Virus record (IMG/VR): IMGVR_UViG_3300020477_000173
Coordinates: 1 to 20,162 of that record
DNA length: 20,162 bases
DNA from: a virus
Direction: 5' to 3' (one strand)
Shown: piece after piece, positions 6,605-13,480 of the stretch
Layout of the letters: every line of letters begins with the position of its first letter
Numbering within the stretch: the stretch's first letter is position 1
Notes under the pieces: generated by a model
What the model saw: the letters and a program-made list of their open reading frames with translations, nothing else
The model's database searches: none
Told to the model about the DNA's origin: nothing
Position numbers and translations under genes: made by a program

Positions 6605-8321
6605 TCCAGTTATCTCCTACTTTGTATTCGGCATCTAAAGGACACCGAAGATTATAATAATTACCTGCCGTTTGTATACAATCAACAGCTAACTGCCCTA
6701 CGAAATCTACTAAGTCTTCCCTAACTTCCATCTGCCATTCATCGTGAATGTTCGCTACAAACTTTGCATCTAATGTCTGTAACTTTATTAAAGAATCTAA
6801 TATAGCTAAAGCTCTCTTCATAGCTATAGCTCCTCCACCTTGCAGTAAAGTATTCAATGCTGCGTGAGGGTGGCGAACAAATATCTTCCTACCATCTAAA
6901 CCTTTCACATATTTTTTCTGTGCTGATCTTCTAACTTTATCTCCAAGAGCCTTAAATGTTGGTTTATTATCAAAGAAATGTTGTCTAAGTCTTGTACCTT
7001 CTTTTGCACTTCCTCCAACCACACTACCAAGTTTTCTATCTCCTGCTCCGTATATGAGGGCATAGATGAATGTCTTCGCCTGATCTCTTGATTTAAGTCC
7101 TGCAAGTTTTTGATTAAAGGCGTGTATATCTCCGTTAATGATTTCATTTGTAAACTCCTCGTCATTCATATAATGTGCAAGTATTCTAAGTTCTAATCCA
7201 CTAGCATCTATTCCAACTAATTTATAACCTTCAGGTACTGTCCAACAAGAGCGACACTCTTCACCAAAAGGACTCTTTATATTAGGCACTTGAGCCATGT
7301 TGGGATTCCTATGTGCCATTCTCCCTGTTATCGTACCATTAGGTATAACAAATCCATGTACTCTATCATCTTCCTGTTGAGCTTCAAACCAGGAATCTAT
7401 CTGTGCTATTCTTTTTTGTAGTAGTAAATACTTAGCAATCAACCTAGCTTCAGGTATCTCTTTTATATTAGCTAAAGTCTTTTCATCTACCATAGGTTGC
7501 CCTGTTGGTGTCATCTTCTTCGGCTTCCAACCAAACTCTATTAAGTATTCTCCTATTTGTTTGCGTGAGCCTAAGTTAAAGTCTTGTAGCTTACGTCTAG
7601 TAAAGGGAGTTATATCATCAGTATAAAGTCTTTCTTTGTATTCTTCATCAGTTAATCCTTGCTTAGATAAAGTTCCATCTTGTTTTAATTTTGGTGTAAC
7701 TTCTTTAATGTCAATCATCTTAGGTTTAAATACCTCATGTACTTCCCTCTCTATGTTACCCATTCGTTCTCTTAGGTCAGCCAACAACAACTCAGCTTTT
7801 CTATCATCAAACAAGAAACCATTTACTTCTTGTTCTTTTAAGATACGAGCAGTAGAATGTTCCAAACTAACACTATCTTTAGTAAAGCCTTTACTCTCTT
7901 TCTTTAATTGTTCAAACACAAGAGTATTTAATTGAACATCTCTTGCACAATATCTTAGCATCTCAGGACTGTACTCTTGGTAATCTTCAAATTCTATTTT
8001 AGGTAAACTTAAACGATGACCCCATACCTCTAAGCTATGGCCTCCTTCTCTAACAGGATTGAATAATCTAGAGAGGACAAGGGTATCTACTATTGTTTTA
8101 TTAGATAACTTGACGTTACTAAACTTCTCTACCATTGGTATATCAAAACCTACAATGTTATGGCCTATAAGTTTCTCAGCAGATTCTAAAAAAGCATACC
8201 CTTCTTCTAATTTATTAGGAGGAAATTTAAAAATCTCCTTAGTCTCTACATCTTGAGCCACTAGACAATGTATCTTTGTAGCTTTTAGATCGTCTGTCTC
8301 TATGTCAAATACTAAGTTCAT
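6591..8321 (-). CDS. polA: T7-like family A DNA polymerase
   Basis: Replicative DNA polymerase with proofreading, 576 residues from the preferred ATG at 8321. Exonuclease motifs are FDIETD (Asp6, Glu8), GHNIVGFD and YCARDVQLN. Polymerase motif A is VGIDASGLELRILA; motif B is RDQAKTFIYALIYG (the Arg, Lys and Tyr at about 412, 416 and 420); motif C is the HDE at 526-528. Tyr420 is at the site of E. coli Pol I Phe762 and T7 Tyr526, which in T7 allows ready use of dideoxynucleotides. I chose MNLVFDIETD as the start because exonuclease motif I lies right at the N-terminus in this family; in-frame ATGs further upstream (to 8387) lie inside the primase-helicase gene. A 17-base overlap remains. Confidence 0.96.
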   Translation of the reverse strand: MNLVFDIETDDLKATKIHCLVAQDVETKEIFKFPPNKLEEGYAFLESAEKLIGHNIVGFDIPMVEKFSNVKLSNKTIVDTLVLSRLFNPVREGGHSLEVWGHRLSLPKIEFEDYQEYSPEMLRYCARDVQLNTLVFEQLKKESKGFTKDSVSLEHSTARILKEQEVNGFLFDDRKAELLLADLRERMGNIEREVHEVFKPKMIDIKEVTPKLKQDGTLSKQGLTDEEYKERLYTDDITPFTRRKLQDFNLGSRKQIGEYLIEFGWKPKKMTPTGQPMVDEKTLANIKEIPEARLIAKYLLLQKRIAQIDSWFEAQQEDDRVHGFVIPNGTITGRMAHRNPNMAQVPNIKSPFGEECRSCWTVPEGYKLVGIDASGLELRILAHYMNDEEFTNEIINGDIHAFNQKLAGLKSRDQAKTFIYALIYGAGDRKLGSVVGGSAKEGTRLRQHFFDNKPTFKALGDKVRRSAQKKYVKGLDGRKIFVRHPHAALNTLLQGGGAIAMKRALAILDSLIKLQTLDAKFVANIHDEWQMEVREDLVDFVGQLAVDCIQTAGNYYNLRCPLDAEYKVGDNWSETH

Positions 8322-9975
8322 TATCGTAATCGTCAAATTCAAAGGCATCTCTAGGTAATTCATGTAGCCTTCCTGTTTCATGGTCATATTTTAGAGAAGA
8401 GGAAAGACCTACATCTCCTGTATACCTAGATTTAAGAACACGCAAACGAGTAGTGTTAGATTCTTCTTTGTCATCGGCTTGTTGGTTTCTCTCCAAAGCA
8501 ATAACACAATCACTTAATTGTGCGATAGATTGACTTCCTCTTAAATGACTAAGCGACACTTCTATTCCTTGTTCATGTCCTTTATCAGAGGATACTCTCC
8601 TTAAATGAGATACCAGGATTAGTCCTGCTCCTGTTTCTTCAACTATACTTCTAAGTCTAGTCATAATATCATCTATGGCTCTCCTTTCATCGCCTTCGTG
8701 AACTGCCGACACAAGCATATGTAAGTGATCTATCACTACCCATTTGCAACCACACCCAATAATCATAAAGCGAAGTTTGGAAAATATTTCTTCAATACTA
8801 TTAGTACCGAAGTGAGCATGTACCCAAACTCTACCTTTGTTTTCTCCATCATATAAAACATTAAACAACTGATCGAGTTCGTCTTTGGAAAACTTCTCTC
8901 GTTCTTGGTCTATATATAATCTAGCATTAGCTTCGATTGAAAGTATGCCGTCAACAGTTCTTCGCCAATCTTCTTCAAGAGCTATCACACCTACATTATC
9001 AGTTGTATTCATTATTAAATGATGTTCAAGTTCACGAGTAACTGAAGACTTACCTAGACCTGTGCCTCCTGTAAGTGTTACAAGTTCGCCTTGTCGTAAA
9101 CCATAGAGCTTCTGATTCAAGTCTTGCCAAGGGTAAGGCACACTTTCTTTATGCTCTCTGTTATGAAACTTATCTCTTAATTCAGATATGTTTATAACTC
9201 CACTAGGAGTATATACTTTAGAATCCCAAAAGGACTGTATAAATTGTTGATGTTCGTTAGCTCTGAGCATATCGTTAGGGTCTTTAAAGCCATTAGGTAA
9301 AGTCATTATCTTCGCCTTTCCTGGTTTAAGTATTCGTGCTACTTTCTTAGAGGCTTCTCGACCTGCCTTGTCCTTATCAAAACAAATAACTACAAAATCA
9401 AAACCTTCTACAAACTCTAAACTATTCTTAACATCTTTAACTGAATTTCCTGCTCCACCTTTAACTGAAACTACAGGCCATTTCGATCCCATTAGTTGAT
9501 AAGAAGCCATAGCATCACATTCGCCTTCAACAATGGTAAGAAACTTACCGCCTGATTTAAAAAGATTCTCTCCAAATAGACCTACTTCAGATTGAGTTCC
9601 TGTCCATCTGAAATCTTTAGTAGCTACTGTCCTAATCTTTGAAGCTGTTAAAGTATTCTCAGAGTAGTAGGGGTACATGTGTTCAGCTACCTTACCTTCA
9701 TGGTTGTAGACAACTTTAACTCCATACTTACGAGCAGTATCTTCAGATATATCCCTATCAGTTAATGCTCCAAAAACATACTTAGAAGCATCAGGTTTAG
9801 ATAAGTTTATTTCAGCTTTAGTTTCGATTATTTCTTGGTTATATTTAAAAGGTGTGTCTCCGTCAACATTATGACTATGACACCAAGCAGTACCATTAGT
9901 GAAAACTGTTAAGCACTTCTTATGTTTACAGACAGGACAAGACTGATGAGTTTTAGCTACTCCGTTTGATGACAT
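8305..9975 (-). CDS. T7 gp4-like primase-helicase
   Basis: A fused primase-helicase of 556 residues that unwinds the fork and makes primers. The N-terminal zinc site is Cys13-x2-Cys16 with Cys32/His35. The TOPRIM primase core shows VEGECDA (149-155, Glu150) and FDKDKAG (Asp200, Asp202). The DnaB/gp4-type helicase has Walker A GGTGLGKSS (303-311), the EED of motif H1a (334-336), Walker B VVIDH (413-417), LVSHLRR (454-460) and a late LKSRYTGDVG segment with the likely arginine finger. Length is close to T7 gp4 (566). The ATG at 9975 has a strong AAGGAGG four bases away, and two hairpins lie just upstream in the leader. Confidence 0.97.
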   Translation of the reverse strand: MSSNGVAKTHQSCPVCKHKKCLTVFTNGTAWCHSHNVDGDTPFKYNQEIIETKAEINLSKPDASKYVFGALTDRDISEDTARKYGVKVVYNHEGKVAEHMYPYYSENTLTASKIRTVATKDFRWTGTQSEVGLFGENLFKSGGKFLTIVEGECDAMASYQLMGSKWPVVSVKGGAGNSVKDVKNSLEFVEGFDFVVICFDKDKAGREASKKVARILKPGKAKIMTLPNGFKDPNDMLRANEHQQFIQSFWDSKVYTPSGVINISELRDKFHNREHKESVPYPWQDLNQKLYGLRQGELVTLTGGTGLGKSSVTRELEHHLIMNTTDNVGVIALEEDWRRTVDGILSIEANARLYIDQEREKFSKDELDQLFNVLYDGENKGRVWVHAHFGTNSIEEIFSKLRFMIIGCGCKWVVIDHLHMLVSAVHEGDERRAIDDIMTRLRSIVEETGAGLILVSHLRRVSSDKGHEQGIEVSLSHLRGSQSIAQLSDCVIALERNQQADDKEESNTTRLRVLKSRYTGDVGLSSSLKYDHETGRLHELPRDAFEFDDYDNELSI

Positions 9976-9989
9976 AAAGCCTCCTTGTT

Positions 9990-10015
9990 GAGAGGGCAGA
10001 ATATACTACCCTCTC
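9990..10015 (-). promoter_or_regulatory. 10-bp hairpin just upstream of the primase-helicase ribosome binding site
   Basis: On the minus strand, GAGAGGGTAG pairs with CTGCCCTCTC (10 bp with one U-G wobble) around a 6-base loop TATATT. The stem ends four bases before AAGGAGG. There is no U-run after it, so it is not a classic terminator. It could be an RNase III processing site, as found between T7 genes, or a translational control element. Confidence 0.6.
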
Positions 10016-10025
10016 GTTTCGACAA

Positions 10026-10043
10026 GAGAAGTTTTACCTTCTC
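10026..10043 (-). promoter_or_regulatory. Second hairpin in the primase-helicase leader
   Basis: GAGAAG and CTTCTC form a perfect 6-bp stem with loop GTAAAA on the minus strand, ten bases upstream of the larger hairpin. The 79-base gap between genes is almost filled by these two structures. Confidence 0.45.
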
Positions 10044-10054
10044 GGCACACACAT

Positions 10055-10354
10055 CTACTCTGAATCTTCTTCTGATCCAGTATTAGATTCTTCTTCCCCT
10101 TCGCCATTTACGACAGGAGGATTACCTTCATGGTAACGAGCAACTAACTTAGAAGCAAACCCATCAATACCAACTTGAGTCTTTTCTAGACCATAAATTT
10201 GTTGTGCTTTGATTTTGGTTAGTTCTTGTAGTTGAGCAAACCACCTTTTACTATCAGCATCAGGTAGCTCATCAGCAGTTAATTGAATATCTCCAATAGT
10301 AATGAAAGGTAGTTTATTATCTACTTCTTCTACTTCTACTTCTTTATTTGCCAT
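10055..10354 (-). CDS. Hypothetical acidic-tailed protein next to SSB
   Basis: Ninety-nine residues: a Val/Glu-rich start, a segment FITIGDIQLTADELPDADSKRWFAQLQELTKIKAQQIYGLEKTQ... with a short beta hairpin followed by helix, and a very acidic tail (GEGEEESNTGSEEDSE). The core faintly recalls small DUF6447-type phage proteins, but I am not sure. The acidic tail resembles those of SSBs, which bind replication partners. It is one base pair group downstream of the SSB gene, and its ribosome binding site (GGAG) is formed by the SSB's last codons, so it is co-expressed with replication genes. Confidence 0.7.
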   Translation of the reverse strand: MANKEVEVEEVDNKLPFITIGDIQLTADELPDADSKRWFAQLQELTKIKAQQIYGLEKTQVGIDGFASKLVARYHEGNPPVVNGEGEEESNTGSEEDSE

Positions 10355-10356
10355 TT

Positions 10357-10800
10357 CTAAAACTCCAATTCAGTTTCTTCATTATCATCAAGTCCAAGCT
10401 CCTCTCCATCAACAGAGGTACCTTCGTACTCAATTAAGTTGTTTACTTGAACAGCTTGTAAGTCTAAGTTTCTACCTGATCTATCCCCAAATGTCCAATC
10501 ATAAGGTCTACATTGAACAGTCACATCTGAACCATTACCTACCTTACAATCTAAAGGATTCTTATCAGCATCAACTAATTTAGGTACTGCATTAGCACTA
10601 CCATCTTTCCTATTTACTTCCCTTTTAATAGTAATAAAAGGCGAGTACTCTTTATCATCTCTGACATTAAAGCCTTCAGTTTTTAATCTGTCGGCAGTCT
10701 CATCATCAAGAACTAAATCTAAAGAATACTTAGGTGGTGGGAACTTCGTTATTCCTGGTGAGGTTATTGAGGCCCACATTGCTTTACCACTTAGCAACAT
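10357..10800 (-). CDS. Single-stranded DNA-binding protein, gp2.5-like
   Basis: This 147-residue protein has an OB-fold-like core: GKAMWASITSPGITKFPPPKYSLDLVLDDETADRL at the start, a basic middle (FITIKREVNRKDG), and a beta segment VTVQCRPYDWTFGDRSGRNLDLQAVQVN. It ends in a long acidic tail (DGEELGLDDNEETELEF) finishing with Phe, like T7 gp2.5, whose acidic tail with terminal Phe contacts polymerase and helicase. It coats ssDNA at the fork and in recombination. The ATG at 10800 follows TAGGAGAAAACAAT. It stands directly before the primase-helicase and polymerase genes, as expected. Confidence 0.88.
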   Translation of the reverse strand: MLLSGKAMWASITSPGITKFPPPKYSLDLVLDDETADRLKTEGFNVRDDKEYSPFITIKREVNRKDGSANAVPKLVDADKNPLDCKVGNGSDVTVQCRPYDWTFGDRSGRNLDLQAVQVNNLIEYEGTSVDGEELGLDDNEETELEF

Positions 10801-10923
10801 ATTGTTTTCTCCTATATTTATTAAACAAAAACTGTGGGAGTTTTATGAAGATTCTAGACTCCCTAGAACTAGAGCTAATAGAATTAGCACAGAATAATTT
10901 TTGGAGGGTATCATGAGGTGTAA
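10801..10923. other. Intergenic region with CTAG palindrome and plus-strand mini-ORFs
   Basis: This 123-base gap upstream of the SSB gene holds a perfect inverted repeat TTCTAG-ACTCC-CTAGAA at 10852-10868, with two more CTAG/CTAA repeats right after it. On the plus strand, GGGAG lies before an ATG at 10845, and GGAGGG before an ATG at 10913. No minus-strand consensus promoter is obvious. It may hold the control region of the SSB gene. Confidence 0.5.
10845..10916 (+). CDS. Possible plus-strand mini-ORF (23 aa)
   Basis: A 23-residue reading frame (MKILDSLELELIELAQNN, then FWRVS) opposite to the surrounding genes, preceded by GTGGGAGTTTT. It reads like a short amphipathic helix. Its stop overlaps a second ATG (ATGA at 10913) preceded by GGAGGG, opening a 17-residue frame to 10966 that runs into the 3' end of the minus-strand gene. 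This could be a real leader peptide pair, a remnant of a lost gene's start, or chance. Confidence 0.25.
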   Translation: MKILDSLELELIELAQNNFWRVS

Positions 10924-11136
10924 TCATTCCGTATCTTCTGATCGTAAAAAAGGTTTATATATGTAAGTCATAAAATCCTTATACGCATTTTCACTTGGAA
11001 AAGATAATGTAAACATAGCATCAGCATCATCTCTATCAACTGAATAAGGTATCTTTAATTCATAACATTCTTTATAAGCTTCCGTAGTCAGCTTCCTAAG
11101 TTGATTGTCATTTATTATTAAGGACTTATTAAACAT
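10924..11136 (-). CDS. Small hypothetical protein
   Basis: Seventy residues, mixed alpha/beta by appearance (LIINDNQLRKLTTEAYKECY helix, then DADAMFTLSFPSENAYKDFM). No known motif. The ATG at 11136 is preceded by AGGAGTTAAT, formed from the stop region of the upstream gene. Function unknown. Confidence 0.7.
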   Translation of the reverse strand: MFNKSLIINDNQLRKLTTEAYKECYELKIPYSVDRDDADAMFTLSFPSENAYKDFMTYIYKPFLRSEDTE

Positions 11137-11137
11137 A

Positions 11138-11407
11138 TTAACTCCTATTTATATAAACAGCTTGACCATCTACGATTTTAGCGAAGTCTCCTCGCTTTGA
11201 TATATCTTCCCAAACTTTAATCGGCATGAGCTTCCTAGTATTTCGTGAGACAAGTCGGAGGGTTGCCCATTTGCGACCAAGAGTAATCACTCTATAATGA
11301 TAATGACCGCAAAGAGTTCCCCACCCTCTGTTCGTTAATCTTTTTTCAAAAATATACTGAGTTGGATTAAACCTCACTACATCTCCTTTCTCTATTTCTT
11401 CTGTCAC
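11138..11407 (-). CDS. Small hypothetical protein with possible leaderless GTG start
   Basis: Eighty-nine residues, probably beta-rich and basic: GDVVRFNPTQY, GHYHYRVITLGRKWATLRLV, then RKLMPIKVWEDISKRGDFAKIV. Its general look is that of small barrel-like (KOW/SH3-type) nucleic-acid-associated proteins, but no family is recognised. The GTG at 11407 has no Shine-Dalgarno sequence; instead a perfect TATAAT ends seven bases before it, the spacing expected if transcription begins at the start codon. No good -35 is visible. Confidence 0.7.
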   Translation of the reverse strand: MTEEIEKGDVVRFNPTQYIFEKRLTNRGWGTLCGHYHYRVITLGRKWATLRLVSRNTRKLMPIKVWEDISKRGDFAKIVDGQAVYINRS

Positions 11408-11446
11408 GATTCGGATTATACTAAAGTAATTAGTAAATTAAAAGTA

Positions 11447-11458
11447 TTTACCAGGATT
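11447..11458 (-). promoter_or_regulatory. Conserved intergenic element AATCCTGGTAAA, copy 1
   Basis: The exact 12-mer AATCCTGGTAAA (minus strand) lies at the stop codon of the TonB-like gene, about 40 bases before the next start. Identical copies occur in two other gaps. It is probably a phage regulatory site (promoter or protein-binding site); the function is not known. Confidence 0.55.
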
Positions 11459-12200
11459 AACTATTAACTGTTAGCTTCATGGCATAGATACAATCGTTTG
11501 CTCCAACCCTTGCCGAACTGTATGTAAACCTACTCACATGCCTAGTAGCAATCCTTTGAATGTCCATTGGTACTCCATCGTCAACTCTAATGTTATTAAC
11601 AGTACCATCAAAGGCCACATTATAAGTAACATCAAACTCAAAAGTTCCTACCGATCTAGCTTTCTCCAAAGCTCTTACTAAAGTTTTAGTAGAGGGTTTA
11701 GAAAGTCTATCATTAACACAGCTAATAAAGGTAGGCTCTTGCCACGAGTCCTTTATTATTTCAGTAGGTTCTGCTGTTACTTCTTCAACAACTGTTGGAG
11801 TAGTTTCTTCAACAACTGTTGGAGTTGGTACAACTTCTTCAACTGCAAGGGGTGGTTCAGTAGTTTCTAATGGCCTTATAAATAGAGCCACCTTATCCTC
11901 TAGGGATATAACAAAGTCTTCTAAACCTAAAACAAATTTCTCTAAGTCCTTTGTTCTACTAGTTAATTCGTCAATGCTTTCATCATAAGTTATAGCATCT
12001 AGGGATTGATAAAGTTTGTTAAGTTCCTGGTAAACATCATCATTGGATTGGTCGAGGGAATCTATCCTATTGACCAAACCTCCATAAGCTTCTTGTAGTT
12101 CCATGTCTATCTGTAAGTTAGTAAGTGATTTAGTAACTAAGACAGAAGCAACAACTGCAACTACTAATGTTATAATAATTTCAATTATTCTATTTTTCAT
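11457..12200 (-). CDS. Membrane-anchored TonB-like protein
   Basis: A 247-residue protein with the domain order of TonB. It has an N-terminal membrane helix (about residues 5-23, IIEIIITLVVAVVASVLV), a long coiled-coil-like stretch (29-105), a Pro/Glu/Thr/Val-rich linker (110-147, with repeated VVEETTPT-type units) and a C-terminal domain (155-247). The end reads FEFDVTYNVAFDGTVNNIRVDDG, then RHVSRFTYSSA and CIYAMKLTV, the beta-alpha-beta pattern of TonB C-terminal domains. Cys161 and Cys237 could form a periplasmic disulfide. The membrane helix lacks the His of TonB's SHLS motif used for ExbB coupling. A role in jamming or using TonB-dependent receptors, or in the cell envelope during lysis, is inference. 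AAGGAG precedes the ATG. Confidence 0.7.
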   Translation of the reverse strand: MKNRIIEIIITLVVAVVASVLVTKSLTNLQIDMELQEAYGGLVNRIDSLDQSNDDVYQELNKLYQSLDAITYDESIDELTSRTKDLEKFVLGLEDFVISLEDKVALFIRPLETTEPPLAVEEVVPTPTVVEETTPTVVEEVTAEPTEIIKDSWQEPTFISCVNDRLSKPSTKTLVRALEKARSVGTFEFDVTYNVAFDGTVNNIRVDDGVPMDIQRIATRHVSRFTYSSARVGANDCIYAMKLTVNS

Positions 12201-12243
12201 ATATTCTCCTTTTCAAAATTTAAAATACAATCTCCTAGAAATT

Positions 12244-12402
12244 TTAATAATAATAATGCCACAATAGCATAAAGAAAGCATATATCAAAGCAGATACCAG
12301 GATAGCTAAGTTCTTAAATCGTAACCAAAGTAAAAGAAATACTACGACAACTGTTACATCAGCTATCAGCATATCTACTTGAGTTAAGAATTGTTCTACC
12401 AC
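12244..12402 (-). CDS. Two-helix small membrane protein
   Basis: Fifty-two residues with two predicted membrane helices: about 14-29 (DVTVVVVFLLLWLRF) and 32-49 (LAILVSALIYAFFMLLWH), joined by a short basic turn RFKN. It starts with GTG at 12402 overlapping the stop of the upstream gene; an ATG at 12372 would give 42 residues and keep both helices. It sits immediately before the TonB-like gene. Size and topology fit a small holin-like or accessory membrane subunit, but there is no specific signature. Confidence 0.65.
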   Translation of the reverse strand: MVEQFLTQVDMLIADVTVVVVFLLLWLRFKNLAILVSALIYAFFMLLWHYYY

Positions 12403-12656
12403 TTATCTTTAAACTCCCTTCTACCTATGTACTTACCATCTTTATAATTGTAAATTGGTTTAGCAATTACAAAAGGATTTCTTCTCTTACCTACCCATTT
12501 AAAATGGAACGAGGCCATGATAGGTGTAACATTAGTTGCCCAATGTTGTATCGCAATAGCTTTTCTTTCACAGTAAGCTTCGATCTCCTCTTTACTATCT
12601 GCTGATAGGTAGTGATAGTTACACCCTCTGTCTATAGCTCTAGCAAACTGACTCAT
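12396..12656 (-). CDS. Basic hypothetical protein
   Basis: Eighty-six residues, basic, starting MSQFARAIDRGCNYHYLSADSK, with a helix EEIEAYCERKAIAIQHWA and a basic beta-like C-terminus (FKWVGKRRNPFVIAKPIYNYKDGKY). No known family. The start overlaps the upstream stop as ATGA, with GAGGAGGA just before it. Confidence 0.7.
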   Translation of the reverse strand: MSQFARAIDRGCNYHYLSADSKEEIEAYCERKAIAIQHWATNVTPIMASFHFKWVGKRRNPFVIAKPIYNYKDGKYIGRREFKDKW

Positions 12657-12829
12657 TCCTCCTCTCTACTTTTAATCTTACGGAGTCTACCAAGCCACCC
12701 CTTCTTCCATACTTCTCTTGTGCCGTCTTTAAAGTAGTAGGTAATTACACCATTGTTAGCTTCAACTGCTGATACTTTATTCTTTCTTTGTTGCTCTTCA
12801 TAGATAGCGAATGCGTCATACTCAGTCAT
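12653..12829 (-). CDS. Small hypothetical protein (58 aa)
   Basis: Fifty-eight residues: an N-terminal helix (MTEYDAFAIYEEQQRKNK), a beta hairpin (VSAVEANNGVITYYFKDGTREVW), and a basic end (KKGWLGRLRKIKSREEE). GGAGAAATTCT precedes the ATG at 12829. It ends with ATGA overlap into the next gene, and its last Glu codons make that gene's ribosome binding site. No function recognised. Confidence 0.65.
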   Translation of the reverse strand: MTEYDAFAIYEEQQRKNKVSAVEANNGVITYYFKDGTREVWKKGWLGRLRKIKSREEE

Positions 12830-13031
12830 AGAATTTCTCCTGTGTTACAAGTCCTTTGATGCATAGATCAAACAGTTCTTTTACTTCTTCCTTAGTAAGT
12901 TCTGTGTCTATGTTATGAGTTAAACGAATACCACTTTCCTCTTCGCCACTTGCGGTTCTATCAGCAAGGTAGTCTCCGTAAAAGAAAACTTTATTAATGA
13001 GTTCGTTTTCGTGGTCCATATTATTTAACAT
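12822..13031 (-). CDS. Small acidic hypothetical protein
   Basis: Sixty-nine residues, acidic; segments HENELINKVFFYGDYLADRT and TELTKEEVKELFDLCIKGLVTQ look helical. It overlaps both neighbours by 7-8 bases. Starts at 13031 or, less likely, at the second Met (12-base shift). No family recognised. Confidence 0.65.
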   Translation of the reverse strand: MLNNMDHENELINKVFFYGDYLADRTASGEEESGIRLTHNIDTELTKEEVKELFDLCIKGLVTQEKFYD

Positions 13032-13285
13032 ATCTTCTCCTCATCTTTTATCTCACAAAGCTCACTTTCTAACTCTCTTATTGCATCAGCGAAAACATCT
13101 TCACAACTAAAGAAAGCACACTCTAACATTCTTTGTGCTTCCCTAACCCCATCTAAAGCAAACTCCATTTCCTTTTCTAATCCATGTTCATATGCAAGAC
13201 TAGAAAGTTTTACTGATATGTCAGTAATAGGATTAGAAAGATACTTAGCTTTCTTGGTTATACTTCTTGCTTGTTCCATTATCAT
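13025..13285 (-). CDS. Small helical hypothetical protein
   Basis: Eighty-six residues starting MIMEQARSITKKAKYL, largely helical, with Cys residues in MLECAFFSCEDVF and the C-terminus SELCEIKDEEKIC. The ATG at 13285 is preferred over an in-frame ATG at 13300 because GGGAGTGGAAG precedes it and because it overlaps the stop of the upstream 53-residue frame as ATGA. Confidence 0.65.
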   Translation of the reverse strand: MIMEQARSITKKAKYLSNPITDISVKLSSLAYEHGLEKEMEFALDGVREAQRMLECAFFSCEDVFADAIRELESELCEIKDEEKIC

Positions 13286-13443
13286 AACTTCCACTCCCAT
13301 TTGAATAATTTAGTTCTGTCCACGATTGATAATTCTTCCATTACCTTTGTTGACTTTTTGTTGTCGTCTTTTGTGTTTGTTGTTGACTCGTGAGTTCCTG
13401 GATTTACCAATGCTTGTTTTTTTATATCGGTGTCGTGACTCAT
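13282..13443 (-). CDS. Small polar protein overlapping a second frame
   Basis: Fifty-three residues, MSHDTDIKKQALVNPGTHES to LFKWEWKL, rich in Asp/Thr/Lys. GGGAG lies ten bases before the ATG at 13443, and its TGA overlaps the next ATG (ATGA), as in many real junctions here. It overlaps the 13310-13480 frame by 134 bases in a different frame. One or both may be expressed. Confidence 0.5.
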   Translation of the reverse strand: MSHDTDIKKQALVNPGTHESTTNTKDDNKKSTKVMEELSIVDRTKLFKWEWKL

Positions 13444-13480
13444 TTCTTACTATCTCCCTTAATCCTCTAGCCTTTCTCAT
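13310..13480 (-). CDS. Very basic 56-aa protein (overprinted)
   Basis: Fifty-six residues with about 20 Arg/Lys and only two acidic residues (MRKARGLREIVRNESRHRYK..., later NNKHKRRQQKVNK). AAGGAG lies five bases before the ATG at 13480, a strong site. High charge suggests nucleic-acid or ribosome binding if made. Most of it lies over the 13282-13443 frame, so part of the composition could be a by-product of that gene's AAA/AAC/ACA-rich codons. Confidence 0.5.
   Translation of the reverse strand: MRKARGLREIVRNESRHRYKKTSIGKSRNSRVNNKHKRRQQKVNKGNGRIINRGQN

Noticed and set aside
7636-8256. Plus-strand frames over the polymerase gene
   Set aside because: Antisense to intact polymerase motifs, Ser/Leu-rich composition typical of shadow frames, no start signals.
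8611-8620. Further copy of the ten bases TACCAGGATT inside the primase-helicase gene
   Set aside because: It is in coding sequence and shorter than the intergenic 12-mer, so not counted as a regulatory copy.
10734-10916. 60-residue plus-strand frame over the SSB start
   Set aside because: The upstream part is antisense to the SSB gene; only the last 23 codons have a separate ribosome site, reported as a low-confidence mini-ORF.
12295-12304. ATCCTGGTA match near the TonB-like gene
   Set aside because: It lies within the coding sequence of the small membrane protein and matches only nine bases.
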